From positions 10,454,679 through 10,518,678 of the forward strand of contig CM030705.1 in assembly GCA_017979445.1 (NCBI GenBank): a stretch of 64,000 nucleotides of DNA, given 5' to 3'. The stretch comes from Akebia trifoliata (lineage: Eukaryota; Streptophyta; Magnoliopsida; Ranunculales; Lardizabalaceae). The translations under genes and the position numbers were made by a program. Each line of letters begins with the position of its first letter. Within the stretch, counting starts at the first letter, position 1. Below are positions 33,600-47,700 of the stretch, piece by piece. Under the pieces are notes generated by a model. The model did not search any database. It was not told the origin of the DNA and worked only from the letters and a program-made list of their open reading frames with translations.

Positions 33600-34600
33600 T
33601 ATTGTTCGATTTATCGTATCCTCAGGGTTGATTGTTTATATTTTCCTCAATTATGCCCTAAAATCAGAACTTGAATATGACTCGTTTTTGGAAGAAAATT
33701 CAAATGTTTTTTTTTTTTTGTTTTTTTTTTTGTTGGAAGTTGAAGAAAATGACATTTAGGTCATTTCTCATTGGTTTATGAGAGAAGACCCAAGTCAAGA
33801 ATGAAATTTCATTGGTTTCAAACATTGGGTATCTCAAATATTCACCAAACCATTACATGCCGCCTTGACTTGGTCTTCTCCAATAAAATAGTGCAATACC
33901 CTAGTTTTCAACCTGAAACAAAATCCTTTTGTTATCTCTTCCCAAAATTAGTTATCTTCAACTTATTGATTTGTTTACCCTAGTTTTTAATCTTATGATT
34001 AAACTACATTAACCTTTAAATCTAAACAGCAAGATAGGAGTTTTGAAGTAGATGATGAGACATTTAGAAAAAAAAATCAAGGATTCTTTGGCTACTGGTT
34101 GAAAATGAAGGTATATTGGTTATCTCTTTTTAGTAAAACTTGTTCAAATGGGTACAGTAGTTTGAAAACATAACGATATTCCAAATATTCACCAATTTCA
34201 TAGAAGGGTGTTTAAACCAACCCAAAAATTAAGGGCTTGGGGACGACAAGTTAAAGGAGACAAGTCATCGATTTTGAGAACCAAAGCCGAATAAGCTCCA
34301 ATATTCACCAAAATGTAGGGTGGCAAAAAAATTGAAGGGGCGGGGCAACAAGGCCAAAAATGATCCACAAAATGTAGGAGGTGTCTAAATCACCCAAGAA
34401 AATTGGGTAGGGTTGACGAGTCTAGGAGGCATGACATTGATTTGAGGACATAGCTGCAGTATCTCAAATATTCACCAAAATTTAGGGTGGCAAAAAACTG
34501 AAGGGGAGGGGGCAACACAACATCCGCTCAAAAAAATTTCGGGAAGGAGGGGAGTACTGATCCCCGAATCTCCACCCTTGATCTATCTCACAAATCACAA
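33600..34600 (-). mobile_element. Degenerate long member of the CAGGGGCGGAGC hAT family
   Basis: TTGAAGAAAATGACATTTAG, GGTCATTTCTCATTGG and GAGAAGACCCAAGTCAAG match the inverse interior of 53124-53534. The right side ends near TCTCCACCCTTG at about 34577-34588. Inside, the phrase TATTCACCAAAATNTAGGGTGGCAAAAAA occurs twice (about 34302 and 34468), with a further TATTCACCAA at about 34188. The left terminus was not found. Confidence 0.4.
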
Positions 34601-35243
34601 CCTGCACTAACTCAATTAAATGGTTCTTTATATTACTAAGTAGTGATAAATATTTAATGTATTTAATTACTTAAAATGTTTTAAATTAATTTTCTACGGT
34701 TAGCAGCATTTTAATTTTTTTTATTATAATCATTGTAATTTTCTAGTGAAAAAAAGTTGTCGATTATGCAAGGTTCTTCATTAGGATTTGGTGTCCAACA
34801 TTCTTAGGAGTAAGGTTTGGAGAAAGGTCAGCTTCCAAAGTGTTTGAACAAGGTTGCGAGTGGGACCGGCATCCCTAATAGAAATCTGATTAACAACTAG
34901 GCTTTCTAAGGAGATATATAAATTTTTCCTCCCAATATATTTCTTTACAATCTTACACGGAAGATTTGAAATTTTTTCTAGGGAAGTCTTACCTTGAAAT
35001 GAAATTCTAACTGTTATTAATTTTTTTGAAAATTCTAAAACTGTGGAATTTTCATGAAAAATTTAAATCCAAGAGGTAGGCCAAATGCTCATGGAATTAG
35101 TGGGCCCAAAGTGGCATTGGGGTGACTAACTTGTTTCCCTGTGGTGCCTTACCATCTTTGTGAGAGTGCCATATGTGTTGTTTTTCTGTGTCGATGCACA
35201 TTATCATTAAAAAAACAAAAACAAAAAAAACTTTGCACTAATT

Positions 35244-35383
35244 CACGGGTGACATTGGATGTACTGCGATTTTCACATTTCTGATGTGTGGATGCTTTGT
35301 ACTCATGTTTGGAGGAAACACATATATGTGCACACCCCATGTCAGAAATGTAAAAATCGCAGTAAATTCCAATGTCACCCCAG
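35244..35383. mobile_element. Foldback MITE
   Basis: Left arm GGGTGACATTGGATGTACTG and CGATTTTCACATTTCTGATG pair with CATGTCAGAAATGTAAAAAT, CGCAGTAAATTCCAATGTCA and CCCCAG on the right. The centre carries GGAGGAAACACATATATGTGC. Sister element: 62054-62223. Confidence 0.8.
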
Positions 35384-35595
35384 CACATCTCAAAACTTTA
35401 AGGTTGCACATGGGCCGGGCATAGACTTTTTTAGAAGTTAAACCCAAGAACATTTTAGAATCCAAGAATATTGTCCAAACATACCCTTGACCCAATAAAA
35501 GACAAAACATAACAAAACAAAACTCTGGGCAAAATTTTGATATTTTGTGAGGTCAACAACAGTGGTTGTGGCCTAAGAATGAGTAGCACAAACAT

Positions 35596-35820
35596 TTTTT
35601 TGATAAGCGGGTATCATTGTAGACAGTGGACCGGGCCCTTATATGGGCTTCTCTCAGTCCATGGACCATGATCTTGTCCAAGGACTAGTCTTGCAGTACG
35701 TGGAACGCCCGCACACCACACAAACTAGATGAGGAATTAATACTCAGACTAGGTATCAAACTCACGATCTACGTTCATAAACCAAACATGCATCGAGGAT
35801 TAGTCGGGTGCTCAAGCAGG
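35596..35820 (-). mobile_element. tRNA-derived SINE, copy 1 of a two-member family
   Basis: Closely related along its length to 51570-51842: GATAAGCGGGTATC, GACAGTGGACCGGGCCC, AGTCCATGGACCATG, CTTGTCCAAGGAC, CGCCCGCACACCACACAAAC. On the minus strand the B-box reads GTGAGTTTGATACC. The T-run at 35596-35603 represents the A-tail. A target duplication was not found. Confidence 0.65.
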
Positions 35821-36608
35821 TCCAGATACCTTGGTTTCCAAAAATTAAGATAAATTAGCGTTTAAAGTTCAAAAATTTTTCATCCTTCCCTAAACACTAA
35901 TTTATTTTTAATGTGGGTGTATATGCCCGTGTGAACTTAGAAAGTTTACCTTAGACCTTGGATAAGCCTTAAATGCATTATTGGTTTTGGACTAGACCAT
36001 AAATTTGCCCAAATGAGTTGAGTCGGGTAGGCCGGGCTATGATATGTTTTAATTCTTGCCCAGGTCGGATCGATACTTCTAAATGTTTACCTCTAATTAA
36101 AAGCATTTGATAACAATTGTTTTTGCCTCCACAATTTTACCACACTAATTTTCCTTTTATAAGAAGTTAGTGTACTTAACTTAAACTAGTATATATATAT
36201 GTGTGTACACACGGATCCTGATCCTATATATATATATTATATATTAAAGGCAGATCTGCCTAACCCGGTATAGTAGCAAAAACAGAAATTTTGAAATCAA
36301 TATTAATTTCAAAATATATTAAAGCTTTTTTTTTTTGGGTAATCTCCTTTCAAAAGGTTACAAAAGTATAATAAATGAAATAAAAATAATACATTTATAA
36401 ATTGGTGTACCCAGGGGCAAAAAAAAAAGTTGCATGCTACTCCCCAAAAATTCCTTCCCTTGTAGAATTTTTTTTATGGGCCCATTTACGTCATAAACAT
36501 GCCCTATACACCAAAAAAAAATTAAAAAAATCAGCTTGATTGTGCCATACAGACAATGACAGTCATTCAGAATTTTCTAATAAGGTTGACACAAGGGGTC
36601 GTTACGGG

Positions 36609-36610
<2 letters not shown>

Positions 36611-36639
<29 letters not shown>
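36611..36639. repeat. Homopolymer T run
   Basis: About 29 consecutive T; length may be unreliable from sequencing. Confidence 0.9.
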
Positions 36640-36812
36640 CTGTTTAATTTTAATTCAGATTTAGGTTTTTTAGTGGCAGACTTATTCGATAAAGCCAAAG
36701 ATTTTTCTTTAAAATAATAATAATTATAGGTAGAGGAGAGGGCACCGTCCAAAAAGTTTGGACGGTGCCACTATTCACAGATTTCAGTAGGAGGATTCAA
36801 GGTTGTCGCAAT

Positions 36813-37138
36813 CAAAGGCGGAGCTAGTAAGGACTAAGGAAGTGGTGGGGGCAATTGCCCCCACAAACTTTGACACACCCATATATTTTCAACTAATTAC
36901 ATGCCCCATTTGTCTCCACTCCCTCACCTCTCTCCACATTGGCCCCCACACCCTCACCTCCCTCCAATTCCCCTGTTGGTGACATTGCCTCTTGACCGGG
37001 CCTTCTCGTGTACCAATTGGAAATGACCTAAATATCCTTTTCTTCAACTTCTAACCAAAAACATCTGAATTTCTCCTTAAAACCATTCATATAACCATAG
37101 TTTGCCCCCACTACAAGAAAATCGTAGCTCCACCCCTG
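36813..37138. mobile_element. hAT-type MITE (CAGGGGYGGAGC family), 326 bp
   Basis: The left end CAAAGGCGGAGC and right end GCTCCACCCCTG are inverse of each other, and an exact 8-bp target duplication GTCGCAAT flanks them (36805-36812, 37139-37146). The interior shares GGGGGCAATTGCCCCCACA and TTTTCAACTAATTACATG with the copies at 53124 and 63545. Confidence 0.92.
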
Positions 37139-39115
37139 GTCGCAATCATATAGAGAGTGAACATGGCTAAGTTCTAGTTGATCCAAGTCTAGTCTTAAAA
37201 TGTAAGATGAAAAAGCCCAAGCCCAACTCTGGCTTAAACATAACTCAGCCATGTTTATAATATCTTAATGAGGAATATAGGTGGTGATGGTCACAAAGAA
37301 GGTTGTCTATATTGCGATATTGTACCCAATGTGTAAATGCACCAGTTTACGCATAAAAAAAATGTAATTTCCCATCATTGAGCTAAGCCCATCCATTAAT
37401 GGGCCTTCTGTTCGATAGGTTATGGTCTGCAAAAGATTTCAAAATCTAAACCATCAAATCAAGAGTTAATAAAGTTGAATTTCAAGACTGCCTGGATAAG
37501 TTCATGCATCAGAGATACGTAATATATCATCAAGTTGACATTTTATTAAGCATGGCCCACCATGTAAAGAATCCAAAACTGATGGACCACTTCATTAGAT
37601 TACCCAGTAATCAAATCATCTATAATAGAAATGTCTTAGTTTTAGGAGGCATCCAGATCAAATTCCCAACTAATATTTGAATCAACAAAATCAAAATCAG
37701 TTGACCTTCAACTTATTTAATCAAATGTAATTTGTAGCTCTTTTTTGTAGGCTCTATTTACATAGCCGTAGATCCTTTGCTTTGGAATACACAAGTACAA
37801 GAACTTATGATTCTATGCGGTTCTATGGAGGAATCGTACAAAAAAAAAACATACAAAAATAAAATCAGATTATCAAAAGATGCAATTCATATGGGACTCC
37901 CAAATTCAGCCCTAATTTCACCATAAACATGCCATCAAAACAAATAAGTTACCATAAGCCATTTTATGTTATGTGCTTGCAATTAGGGTTGGTAACATGA
38001 ACTGTATTATTTATGTTTAATTTTATTTTGAGTCATGACCTTGACAAAGGCATGTGTTTTATAATCTCTTTCTTCTTTTTTTAACATTATTTTCATCTAT
38101 GTCATTTCAGTTTTATACATCTTAGAACATTAAACTTTTGTCAAATTGATATCCACAACAAACCCATATTATGAAAGATCATAATAAATTGACATGAAAT
38201 TTTGTCAACATCTACGATATTTTTTTGAACGAAAATCATGATTTTGTATCACATTGTCAACACTAGCTGATCTGGGGTAAAAATCAACCCAAGTAGAAAT
38301 CTAAAGTTTGGATCACCATCTCTTTTCACTCTTTTTCTTTGGAGTTTTCTTAAATGCAAAATTTCCATCATTAAATCTAAGTTGTGGTGGGTAGTTTGGC
38401 TTTGAACCTAATCGACTGACTTGACAACCATAAATGGCCAATCCACCGGAATCCACTTTTAAAGGAAAAAAAACATGACGTTTTTTAAAATGGGTCCACA
38501 CCTAAAAAGTCTTCTAAACTTTGGTGGTCCTTTCAAGACACGATCAAGATCACTTTATTATAGGAACCTACTTCCTAGTCCTAGATTCTTCTTTTTCACG
38601 TGTAATTCCAAAGAAGCTCAATAAATGAGAAAAGGTTTAGAGGTCAGAGAATAAAGATATTCCGTTCAAGGCTTTTGCAGGTGTTACATGTTAAAAAAAA
38701 TTGTGAATTTTTTTGAAAAATATATGAGGGTACAATTTATTTTCTTATATCAGCTACTAATTTCGTTTTGGTTCCTTTGATTAAAGATTGAACTCTCAAT
38801 ATTTTGGACTCAAACTTTTAAGGGAAATGGAATTTCGAACTGTCCATTATTTGAGTCTCAATTCTTTTTATATTACATATTTGGTTCTATGTTACTTAGT
38901 ACTAGAAACCTTTCTTATATATAATAGTAGTTCAAACTCTTTCTTTGATGTTTTGGGTGAAGATTAATAACTACGGAGTGCTATGCAGTGAAGTTGTTGC
39001 AAGACGCACACGTACACAAGCTTGCACTTGTGTTTGTAATATATTTGTGCATTTTACATGTACACTTTATCTCGAGGAGCTTTTATTATTTGCTAATTAT
39101 CAGATATGTCACACG
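37139..39115. other. No gene seen
   Basis: AT-rich, with several short A- or T-runs. A reverse-strand open frame of 62 codons at 38313-38501 has no domain. Confidence 0.4.
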
Positions 39116-39328
39116 GACAATGTGAAAAAGTCCATATTCAATGGTCCAAGGTGCTCAAATTTCATAAAAATTGACGGACCTGGATTTTTTTTTAGGATGG
39201 GAGGAATTTGACAGCTCTAAGCCGTCAAATTTGAGGAACATCAACAATTTTAACGGTTTTGGGCCATCAAAATTCAATTACTAAAATTCGTGAATCAACC
39301 TGTCAAAATTTCTAATTTTCACATAGTG
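39116..39328. mobile_element. Small non-autonomous CACTA element, 213 bp
   Basis: The right end TTTTCACATAGTG and left end CAATGTGAAAAAGTCC form a degenerate CACTATGTG inverted repeat. Flanking triplets are ACG and ACA (2 of 3). The interior shares TTTGACAG-x-TCTAAGCCGTCAAAT with 30577-30855. Confidence 0.65.
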
Positions 39329-40104
39329 ACAAATCATGCCATTGTGAGTATAAAAGACCTATGTTTGTGGCTGACTTACCAGGGAAAAGCCTATGGGTGG
39401 TGTAATGGAGGAGACACCATGGCACTTAGTAGTGGCTGTGAAAAGTTGGTTCTATCATATAGAGGGCCAAAAGTGGATGGGTATGGTGCATAACAGCAAA
39501 AGCATGTAGCAACTTTTTCTTGTTGACAATTAATCATCGCATGGTGTTCACTTCGAAGGATACGATGCTCCATCACAACCATTAGATTATGAAACCATTG
39601 ATTGGGTTGAATAACAATGCTTAAATACATGAAACAATGCATTAAAGTCTATAAATAATGAGCTTAAAGAAGGATGAATATATCTTGAAAAATTTTGAAT
39701 TTTTTAGCATTAAAAGATTGCATCACTATTTGTGTGAATCCAAACTTTTTTATTTACTTTGAACAAACTTGTCAATATTTTTTGTGGATCTTCTAAAGCA
39801 ATTCAGGTTTCAATTAATTGATTGCAAGGTGTGTATGCAATGGGAAACAACACAACCCACAAACATGAGATGAGTGAAACTATAACTTCAGGTCACCCAT
39901 ATTGATGATAGAGGAAACACTACCAGCCAATGATTTAACTAAGTATAAACAAGACTGTAATTCTAGCTCATTTTTTAAAAGAATAATTTTATTTAAATTA
40001 ATTTTGATTTTTTTTTCATATGGACATTGTCACTCGTCTTTGACAGTAAAGAAAAGGTTTTACTTGTTTAATGGACAAGATAATTAATTAATGTTAGAAG
40101 ATTC
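39329..40104. other. No gene seen
   Basis: Short overlapping open frames on both strands (39290-39493 plus, 39391-39642 minus) show no domain. Confidence 0.4.

Positions 40105-40173
<69 letters not shown>
40105..40173. repeat. (AT)n microsatellite
   Basis: About 69 bases of AT with three TTA interruptions; able to form a cruciform. Confidence 0.95.
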
Positions 40174-40176
<3 letters not shown>

Positions 40177-41335
40177 AGGAAATATTATATAGAGAAAAAG
40201 AAGTGAATAAAACACAATCATTTGTACTAAAATATAGATATGATGTGAGAGCTCTACTCCTTAGCTTTATGACCTATTAGTTATACTTGGTCTATTTTTT
40301 TTTACTTTATATAGCTGTTATTCTTGGCACCCCAATTTTTACTTATTACACCCCTATTCAAAATAAAGAAAATAAGTTAGTGGTTAAGGATAAGTATGCC
40401 AACAGTTCTCACTTTATTATTATTAGTTTTTGCTAGATTTTCTATTTTTGGCTTCAAGATTTTATATGAGCCTAATTATACTTATGACCAACTACCAAAT
40501 TATTGAATTGTTTGAAAAATGAGTTTTAATATTTAATTTGATTATCATAAATAATTTAAGAAATTTGAGTGTAATAAATAAAATCGTTAATAATCTTGTG
40601 ACTCTGAACATTTTTCCTCAGTTTGTATCTAGTTGAGATGGCAAGGGCACAGAATTGTTGATTATTTTTCTATTGTGTCTTAAAAATATATAAAAAAGAT
40701 TTACGATTATGTATCCTTACCAAATCATACGACCGAGTGAAAATTTTCGAATCAGAAAATCACGATTCAAATAAAATTTGACGTAGCTCTCTTATTTTAA
40801 TAGTATAGAGGATGAGAAAAATTCAAAGATAGAAAGATTCGGGTAATATTTAGGATGTAATGCATCCAGTGTCACTTAGCGAGAGATGTCTGCGCTTTGC
40901 GTACCTCTCTATTTGGGTAGGAATAGGATGGCCCCCGCATTCATATTGAAACCGCTGTTTTTTAATTTTTGATAAGGCGGTTTTTCTCCGCCGCGGTTTC
41001 GAAGGATCACGGCTTTCCCTCGCTTGCACGCACCCACCCAACCCAACCCAACCCAACCGCTTCTGTCTGACGTGTGAGATGCCAAATGTTTAAAACTTTT
41101 ATATGATACGCGTACGACTGGAAGTCATGTGAAAAATCTTTGTATTATGTCTAGAGAAAGAAGACAAACACCCCATCCATGCAAATGACGTACGTCTTTT
41201 TTCACTTTTCCCATTTTTTAATAAATGTATTATTATTATATTACCATAATAGATGGATGCTATAACAATTGTGTAAGATGCATTTATAACACCTATAAAA
41301 TAAGTATTTGAAGGCATTTTTGGTAGGAAATTTTT
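40174..41335. other. No gene seen; one GC-rich patch
   Basis: 40855-41080 is distinctly richer in GC than its surroundings (CCGCCGCGG, GGCGGTTTTTCTCCGCC) and ends in a short pentamer array (CCCAACCCAACCCAACC, about 41030-41057). No frame longer than 68 codons. Its nature is unknown. Confidence 0.4.
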
Positions 41336-42402
41336 TAAGGCCTTTTAAGTAGGATTTAAATGTGGGTCGGGTTTAGATTTGATATATCCGAATTTTTTAC
41401 TTAGATCATATTAATTAAAATCATATCCAAATCATTTTATTTTTACCAAACTCATATTCAGATCTAATCCAACCGACCTAATTGATTTGGGTCAAATTCA
41501 AAACCTCTTCGTCTATTGAGAAAGGCCTTAGCCACTTCACCTTACACTTATTGGTTGTAAAAAATATCTTGAAAAATATAAAATATAACTTACAAAGTAA
41601 TATGTTATTCGGATTTAGCTAGTCATAGGGATGGATTCGTATCCAACCCGAATTTAACTTAAGTCAAGGGACATCAACCCATATTCGACCCATTTTTTAA
41701 TTTGCATATACTTGAAAGAACCAAACCTGCTAAACTCAAATTCGGATCACTCGAATTTCATATCAAATCCGACCCATTTTAAGCCTTAATTTTAAGTAAA
41801 TAAATTTTGAAAGTGCATTTAATGTATCTTAATTTTACCTCCCATAATCTGGTACTAGGTCTTGAAGGAAAAAATTATGGGCAGGTTTAAGTCGGGCTTG
41901 GTTGAGTCATAACCCAACCCTAAAGTGGTGGGTTCTACCTAGACTAAACATATACTAGTATCAAGCCTAAGCAACTAATCTGTAGCTTGCCCTAACAGGC
42001 TCAGGCTTGACTCAGGCTAGGTTCTAGCCAAATAAAATGACTAAAATTGTTTAAAATGTATTTTTCAAAAAAAATTTCTATGCATGCTTGAAGACTATCC
42101 AACAGAGGTTTAAATTAATGTCTTATTAACCTATAAAGGTTTTAGATGAGAGCTAAATTGTAATTAGACAATATATTTTACTTTTATTAAAAAAATATTT
42201 TTCTAATCAAATTGTTATAAATATTTTTATAAGATCTTAGCGAGTCGGGTTGGGCACTATAAGGCCCTAGCCCAACCCTGATTTAGCGAGCTAAAATTGA
42301 CAAAGCTTGACCTAATCTTTGCAGGCTCAATATGAGGCCCTGGCCCTTATTTTGTTGGTTGGGCTGGGTCAGGCTAGTAGGTTGACAAGCTCAATTGACA
42401 CT
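41336..42402. repeat. Cluster of eroded GGGTTGGG-type hAT MITE fragments
   Basis: Words such as GGGTCGGGTTTAG, CAACCCGAATTTAACTTAAG, CCCAACCCTAAAG, GTCGGGTTGGGC and CAATTGACACTCG mark several overlapping remnants. 41625-41770 is the inverse of about 50300-50460. Confidence 0.55.
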
Positions 42403-42410
42403 CGTAGGAA

Positions 42411-42580
42411 AAATGCTGAATTGACTTCTTTGGACACCATACTCAACATTGGACTGTGGTGGTCGTGTGCAGAAAGCCATAGATTTTTTTTACATTGTAT
42501 CTCAAGAAAAATATCAATGATTTTTTGCACACTACCACGTCAACTCACTGTTGAGTGTAGTGTCCAATGAAGATAGTTTC
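42411..42580. mobile_element. Foldback MITE
   Basis: CTTTGGACACCATACTCAAC on the left pairs with GTTGAGTGTAGTGTCCAATG on the right; the inner GGTGGTCGTGTGCAGAAA pairs with TTTTGCACACTACCACG. The centre is TTGTATCTCAAGAAAAATATC. Confidence 0.8.
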
Positions 42581-43089
42581 GAACGACTGGACCTGGAAAA
42601 TAATTAAGAAAGAAAACCTAATTTACCAAAATATGTGTTGAAAATGATGAAGTTTTTATTTTAGTATACCATTCATTTTAAAGAATGGCGTTCTAAATTA
42701 TTATTTTTATATAAAGTCTAATTTTTTTTAAATAAATATAAGGGTAAATTACACTTTGACCCCTGTTGTTTGGCATAATTCCATTTTGACCGTTGCACTT
42801 ATCTCTCTTATAATTATCTAAGGGGTCTAATTAATCCCCTTTCCATCAAATTGTAATCAACTTAAGGGTGTGTTTGGAAATAGGAGTTGGAGTTACAATT
42901 CCCACCTTAGAATTCTAATTGGTTGTTTGGTTCATCAATTTCATGAAGTTGCAATTCTAAGAAGGTTTTCAGCTTTCATTTTTAAAGGAATTGCAACTCC
43001 CACCTAAGTGGGTGTGATTTACAATTCCCGACAAAAATCTTTAATCCCAATAATTGAGTCGATTGACCTGAGTCATCTTTTATATAAAT

Positions 43090-43374
43090 TAGGGTTGTCA
43101 ATGGATCGGGTTGGGCCGAGCCTTTTTAGTCTAAAAAAATTAAGCCCTAATCCAACCCGTCTAAATATCGAGTTGAGTTTAATAAATAAAACCTTAATCC
43201 AAACCTGATCCACTTCCACCAATATTCAAGCCGGGCCAAACCCATTTTCAAAGACATTACGAAAGTATGGGGATCATTATTAATTTATAACAAGACTATT
43301 ATATATTTTATTTCTTAATATAGTATAGCGGGCTGGGCTGGATCGAGCCAAAACCCAACCTATAGACAACTCTA
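43090..43374. mobile_element. hAT-type MITE, 285 bp
   Basis: The ends TAGGGTTGTCAATGGATCGG and GACAACTCTA (with GGTTGGG/CCCAACC inside) are inverse. The 8-bp flanks are ATATAAAT and ATGTAAAT (43082-43089, 43375-43382; 7 of 8). Confidence 0.8.
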
Positions 43375-43454
43375 ATGTAAATCATTCAAGTCATTTTACA
43401 TTATTTACGATCTACATTCATATTTAAATAATATTACTTTTTAATCAATCAATT

Positions 43455-44738
43455 TGTTCCAACTGTAGATTATAATAAAATAAGAACAAAAGAAAAACAT
43501 TGACAAGCAAGGATCGAACCATAGAGACAATGTTAATTCAGTAACTTTTCACTTTAAATCCAATTTAATTTATGCAAACGATTCAAAATAGTTTCAAGAA
43601 TAATTTATCTAAAACAAAACACTAACATAAATAATTAAAATACGATGGAGAAGTATAGATCAGTTGGATCCACCTTCACAAGCTTTACCAATAATTTTTT
43701 GTTCTCTATTTATCTCGATCCACTAAACAAAAGTAATATTTGCGGATCAGAAAATCAAACAATTATTTTAGAAAAAAGATTGAAAATATGCGATAAATTC
43801 AGCTAAGATTATGGGATAGATATTAATTATTCTCTGTGAAACATGGTTCATCTTGAACTTATTAAAAAATAAACCATCAAAATTTTGAGAAACAATCAAC
43901 AGTAAATCTAAAAATATCTACTTAACAACTCTCATAATAAAACGATTAAGAAATAATGAAAATAATAAAAATACTGATAAAGTCTTACTCTAGCTTTCTT
44001 AACCGATCTGATGGAGACATTAGTCGATCATCATTGCAAGAAAAATAAAGCAAAGTAAAATAAGCATAATGTAAAAGAAAGAAGATAGATGAGAGAAAAT
44101 GATTCTTTTATTGTTTCTTGAACTTCGAAATCAGTAAAGGTTCTTCGATTACAACTCCTTCAAAAATTAAGAACAAAACAGAAAATAAAAATTAATATTC
44201 ATCAATTTTCTAGATGTATAGAGCTCCCAATTTTATAGATATCTTTTAAGCTTTGATTTTGTCTCCTATTTATAGAGACCAGATTAGGGTTTCTAGGAGA
44301 ATTAGGATTTTTAAGATTTTGGATACTTTTCGAAATTACAATAACTCAAAAATCCTACTTCAATATGAATAGTACTCAGCTTCAAAATTTCTGTGTGAAT
44401 CTCAAGGTTTGACTTATCGACGTTACTATTGTGTCCACATTGACCAAAGCACCGCGATAAAATTTGGCCCAATTGACTTGAATTTTGGTCATTGATCTTG
44501 TTTCGAATCCTTAATCGTAGAGGTAACTTTGGATTTTTCTAATTCATTTTAAAGCTTTCTGAATTTTTCCTGTTACACGTAAATAACAGTAATTAATTTC
44601 AAAATACATCATTTAATGAAAATCAATGATAAATATGGACTAATCATACATTATGTCTAATGAGGAGATTTAGTGTACAATTTATTCATAAAATTCATGT
44701 AATAAGGATTCTAGAAATTACTTTTTAGACCCTGATCA
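43455..44738 (-). repeat. 3' LTR of the minus-strand retrotransposon
   Basis: Plus-strand edges TGTTCCAACTG and CCTGATCA; aligned throughout with 48977-50261. Contains the LTR-typical phrase CTCCTATTTATAGAGACC near 44260. Confidence 0.9.
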
Positions 44739-47700
44739 TACCCCCAAACCTAGATTTTGCTAGTCCTAAGTAAAAATAAAATATAAACTAAAATATAAAT
44801 CATTTTTGTAGGTTATACAACTGTATTTAGTAGATGCAGCAAGCTCTTAAACCCCTAAGTTACCCCTAGTAGACGAGTTTGACTCGTAAGGATTTGTAGT
44901 GAATATACTTACAAAATTTTAATACTTTACAAAAATATCTAAATCAAACTAAATGGATGTAAAGTAAATATAACGTCATTTCACAAATCAGTCATAGGTC
45001 CTTTACGTTTAAACAAAGTTCTAATTTTTATTCCTCACTTTGGAAAATTTCAAGAGTAACTTAAGTACTTGTATAATTTTTCTAATTTTTTATTTAAAAG
45101 AAACATATTTTCAATAACAAGATTTCACCTCCTAACTACTAAGACTAGTTAGTTATACCTCAATTTTAACTTGAAACTAAGCATCCTTACTAGGATCGTG
45201 AGAAGTGTGGAAACTCATTTTAATACCTCTAAGGGACTTTATCTGTGATATTCTAACTTACTCACGTTTTTACCATTGACAGTTTTCACCCTATTGAATT
45301 ATTTGGTCTCATTAGACTTTTTTTTTTTTGCACGTTTTTAGTTTTAGTCTTTTGCTTTACTTTGATCTTTCTCACATCTTTATGCTTTTTTTTTTAATTT
45401 TTTCATACATAATTATTTTTCTAGTGTTTTTTTTTTTCAAAAAACAAGTAAATCTTTTTAAGGTACCCAGTCTAATCCTATGATTTTTGTCCAAGTCATA
45501 CTAACTCTAGTTATGTTTCTTCTAACCAGTCAACCAAATGCCAAATAAGTCATTATTCACTAGATTCGATTTTTCTTAACACTTTAGACAGAAAAGATGG
45601 TCGACTTTTATTTCATAAAATCTTATTTTTGCTCAATTAAAAGTGTCGTAAAATTTTAAAGTATTCTTTTGATTTTCTTGATGAGGAATAACCAAAAAGA
45701 ACTTATGATAAAAAAATTAGGACATGAGCTTGATATTTGAAATTCATATATAAATAGTACACATAAAGATTTTGAAGAAAATATTTTGAAAGTGTTAAAT
45801 ATTTTTTTTTATTTTTGATTTTTAATTTTTTTTTTTGAAAACTTGAAAATAAATTAGCATTGCAATTGTAAGTTAACCTAATACCCTCAAACCTAAATAA
45901 AATATTATCCTCAATATGTAAGCAGTAAGGAAAGAAATAAAAAAGATTAGATCACACCTTAAACGAATTGGGCATAAATGTGCAAATTTTGTTACAATTG
46001 ATCTAAAAAGACTTAAAGTTATAACAATTATAATTTCTAAAATAGTTTTGCATAAATGAAATCTTACCTAAAATAGAAAAAACAACCTAACAAGAACATC
46101 TTAATCTAGAAAAGAAAGAAATCATATTCTAAATCTGAACTCTAAGTAGCCTATGCATTTGCATGTGCCTTCTTCTCCTTAACATAGGCCAACATCAGTT
46201 TTTACTACTCAATCAACAAATGCTGACCAGTTTGCAGTCCTAGTAGCACTAGTTGATTGATTTGGTTGAAAGTTGACTTAGGAAAGAAAAGAGAGATTAG
46301 GGTTTGAGGGTTTTTAAGTAAAATTTTCCAAGAAAATAAATTTTCTTCCTTGGAAAATCTCAAGAAAATAAATTTTCTACGAAATTTTAAAAATTTTCAA
46401 TCCTTGTACTCGTTTTTGGTGAGTTCAAATTGAGTGAAAGAATAGAGACTAAGGTCTACCTGGAAGCCTAAAATTACAAAAAAAAAAAAAATCCTAACTA
46501 TATTATTAAAAAAATAAGAACACATGGGTTGCCTCCTAAGTAGCATTAAGTTTAACATCTTTAGCTAGACCTATCAAAAGGTTCGATTCCTAGGTATTTT
46601 CCTAGTATCTAATTTGACGGACACAATGATCGACTTCCAATCCCAAATGATAGGCACACATATTTGAATCATCGTTAGCACATGAAAATGATTTTTTTAA
46701 AATGATCAACATCCCTCGTTTGTCCTCAGTTCTTAGTGTCATCATCTTTTTGAAATAGTTTTCATCCATCATATTCCCTAAGAGAATGAAATTTGTAAGA
46801 TAAGAAGTGTTTTTACAATCTTGTGAAATGATTGGTTGGATGGGATACGAAGTTGGATCGATATTGGTCAGAATTTGTATGACTAACAAAATAAAATTGA
46901 TTCTTGATTCCTCTTAGACAAAAATCTCCTTCGATGGTAGATCAATTTCCTTAGTCAAATTTTTACAATCATCTTTCTCATTGGGAATTTAAAACAAAAC
47001 TTGACCCTTGAAAATTATCTCATTTGAAAATTAAGCATTCTTTTTTTCTTCTAAGGGTATAGTTAGCTAATCTAGTTGGAATTTCATCACTACTTCGGTT
47101 GGAGCTGTAACCTCATTGATTTGTATTTGAACTTCCATTGAGATGAGGTTATTAGTTATTGATAGAAAATTATCGAAATCCTCACAAGAATGGAACTGGT
47201 CACTAAGGTTATTTAAAAAAAAAATGTTGGATTTTCTAAGATCAAGATATCTTCAATTTAAAATTGATCAATTTGCCATTCTTCTAAGATAGTGCTAGGT
47301 GATTCAATTGAGTCTCTATTTTGACTAAGGGTTGACCAATGTCTTGGAGTTATTGTTGTTGGATGAATTGTTGTTGTTGATCATGAACTCTAATTACAAA
47401 GATGGAGGGGAAGACAAATAAGATTGATAGAATGTTGACTCTAGCTCTACAATTTGATATTTAAAAAATTATTGAGAATCATAGGATTATTGAGAAATTA
47501 TTATTGGATTCATCATCGAAATGTCATAAATATAAAAATCTTTCGTGATTACCAAAGTGACTACCCTGAATGAACTCATTCTGACTAGATATGATATTCG
47601 AGGGAAACCAATTGTCTACGTAGTATGGTTGGTCGAACGTACTAAGCATCAACATCCAATAAGAATTTTGAGAATTATGCCTATTGGTTTAAATAACACA

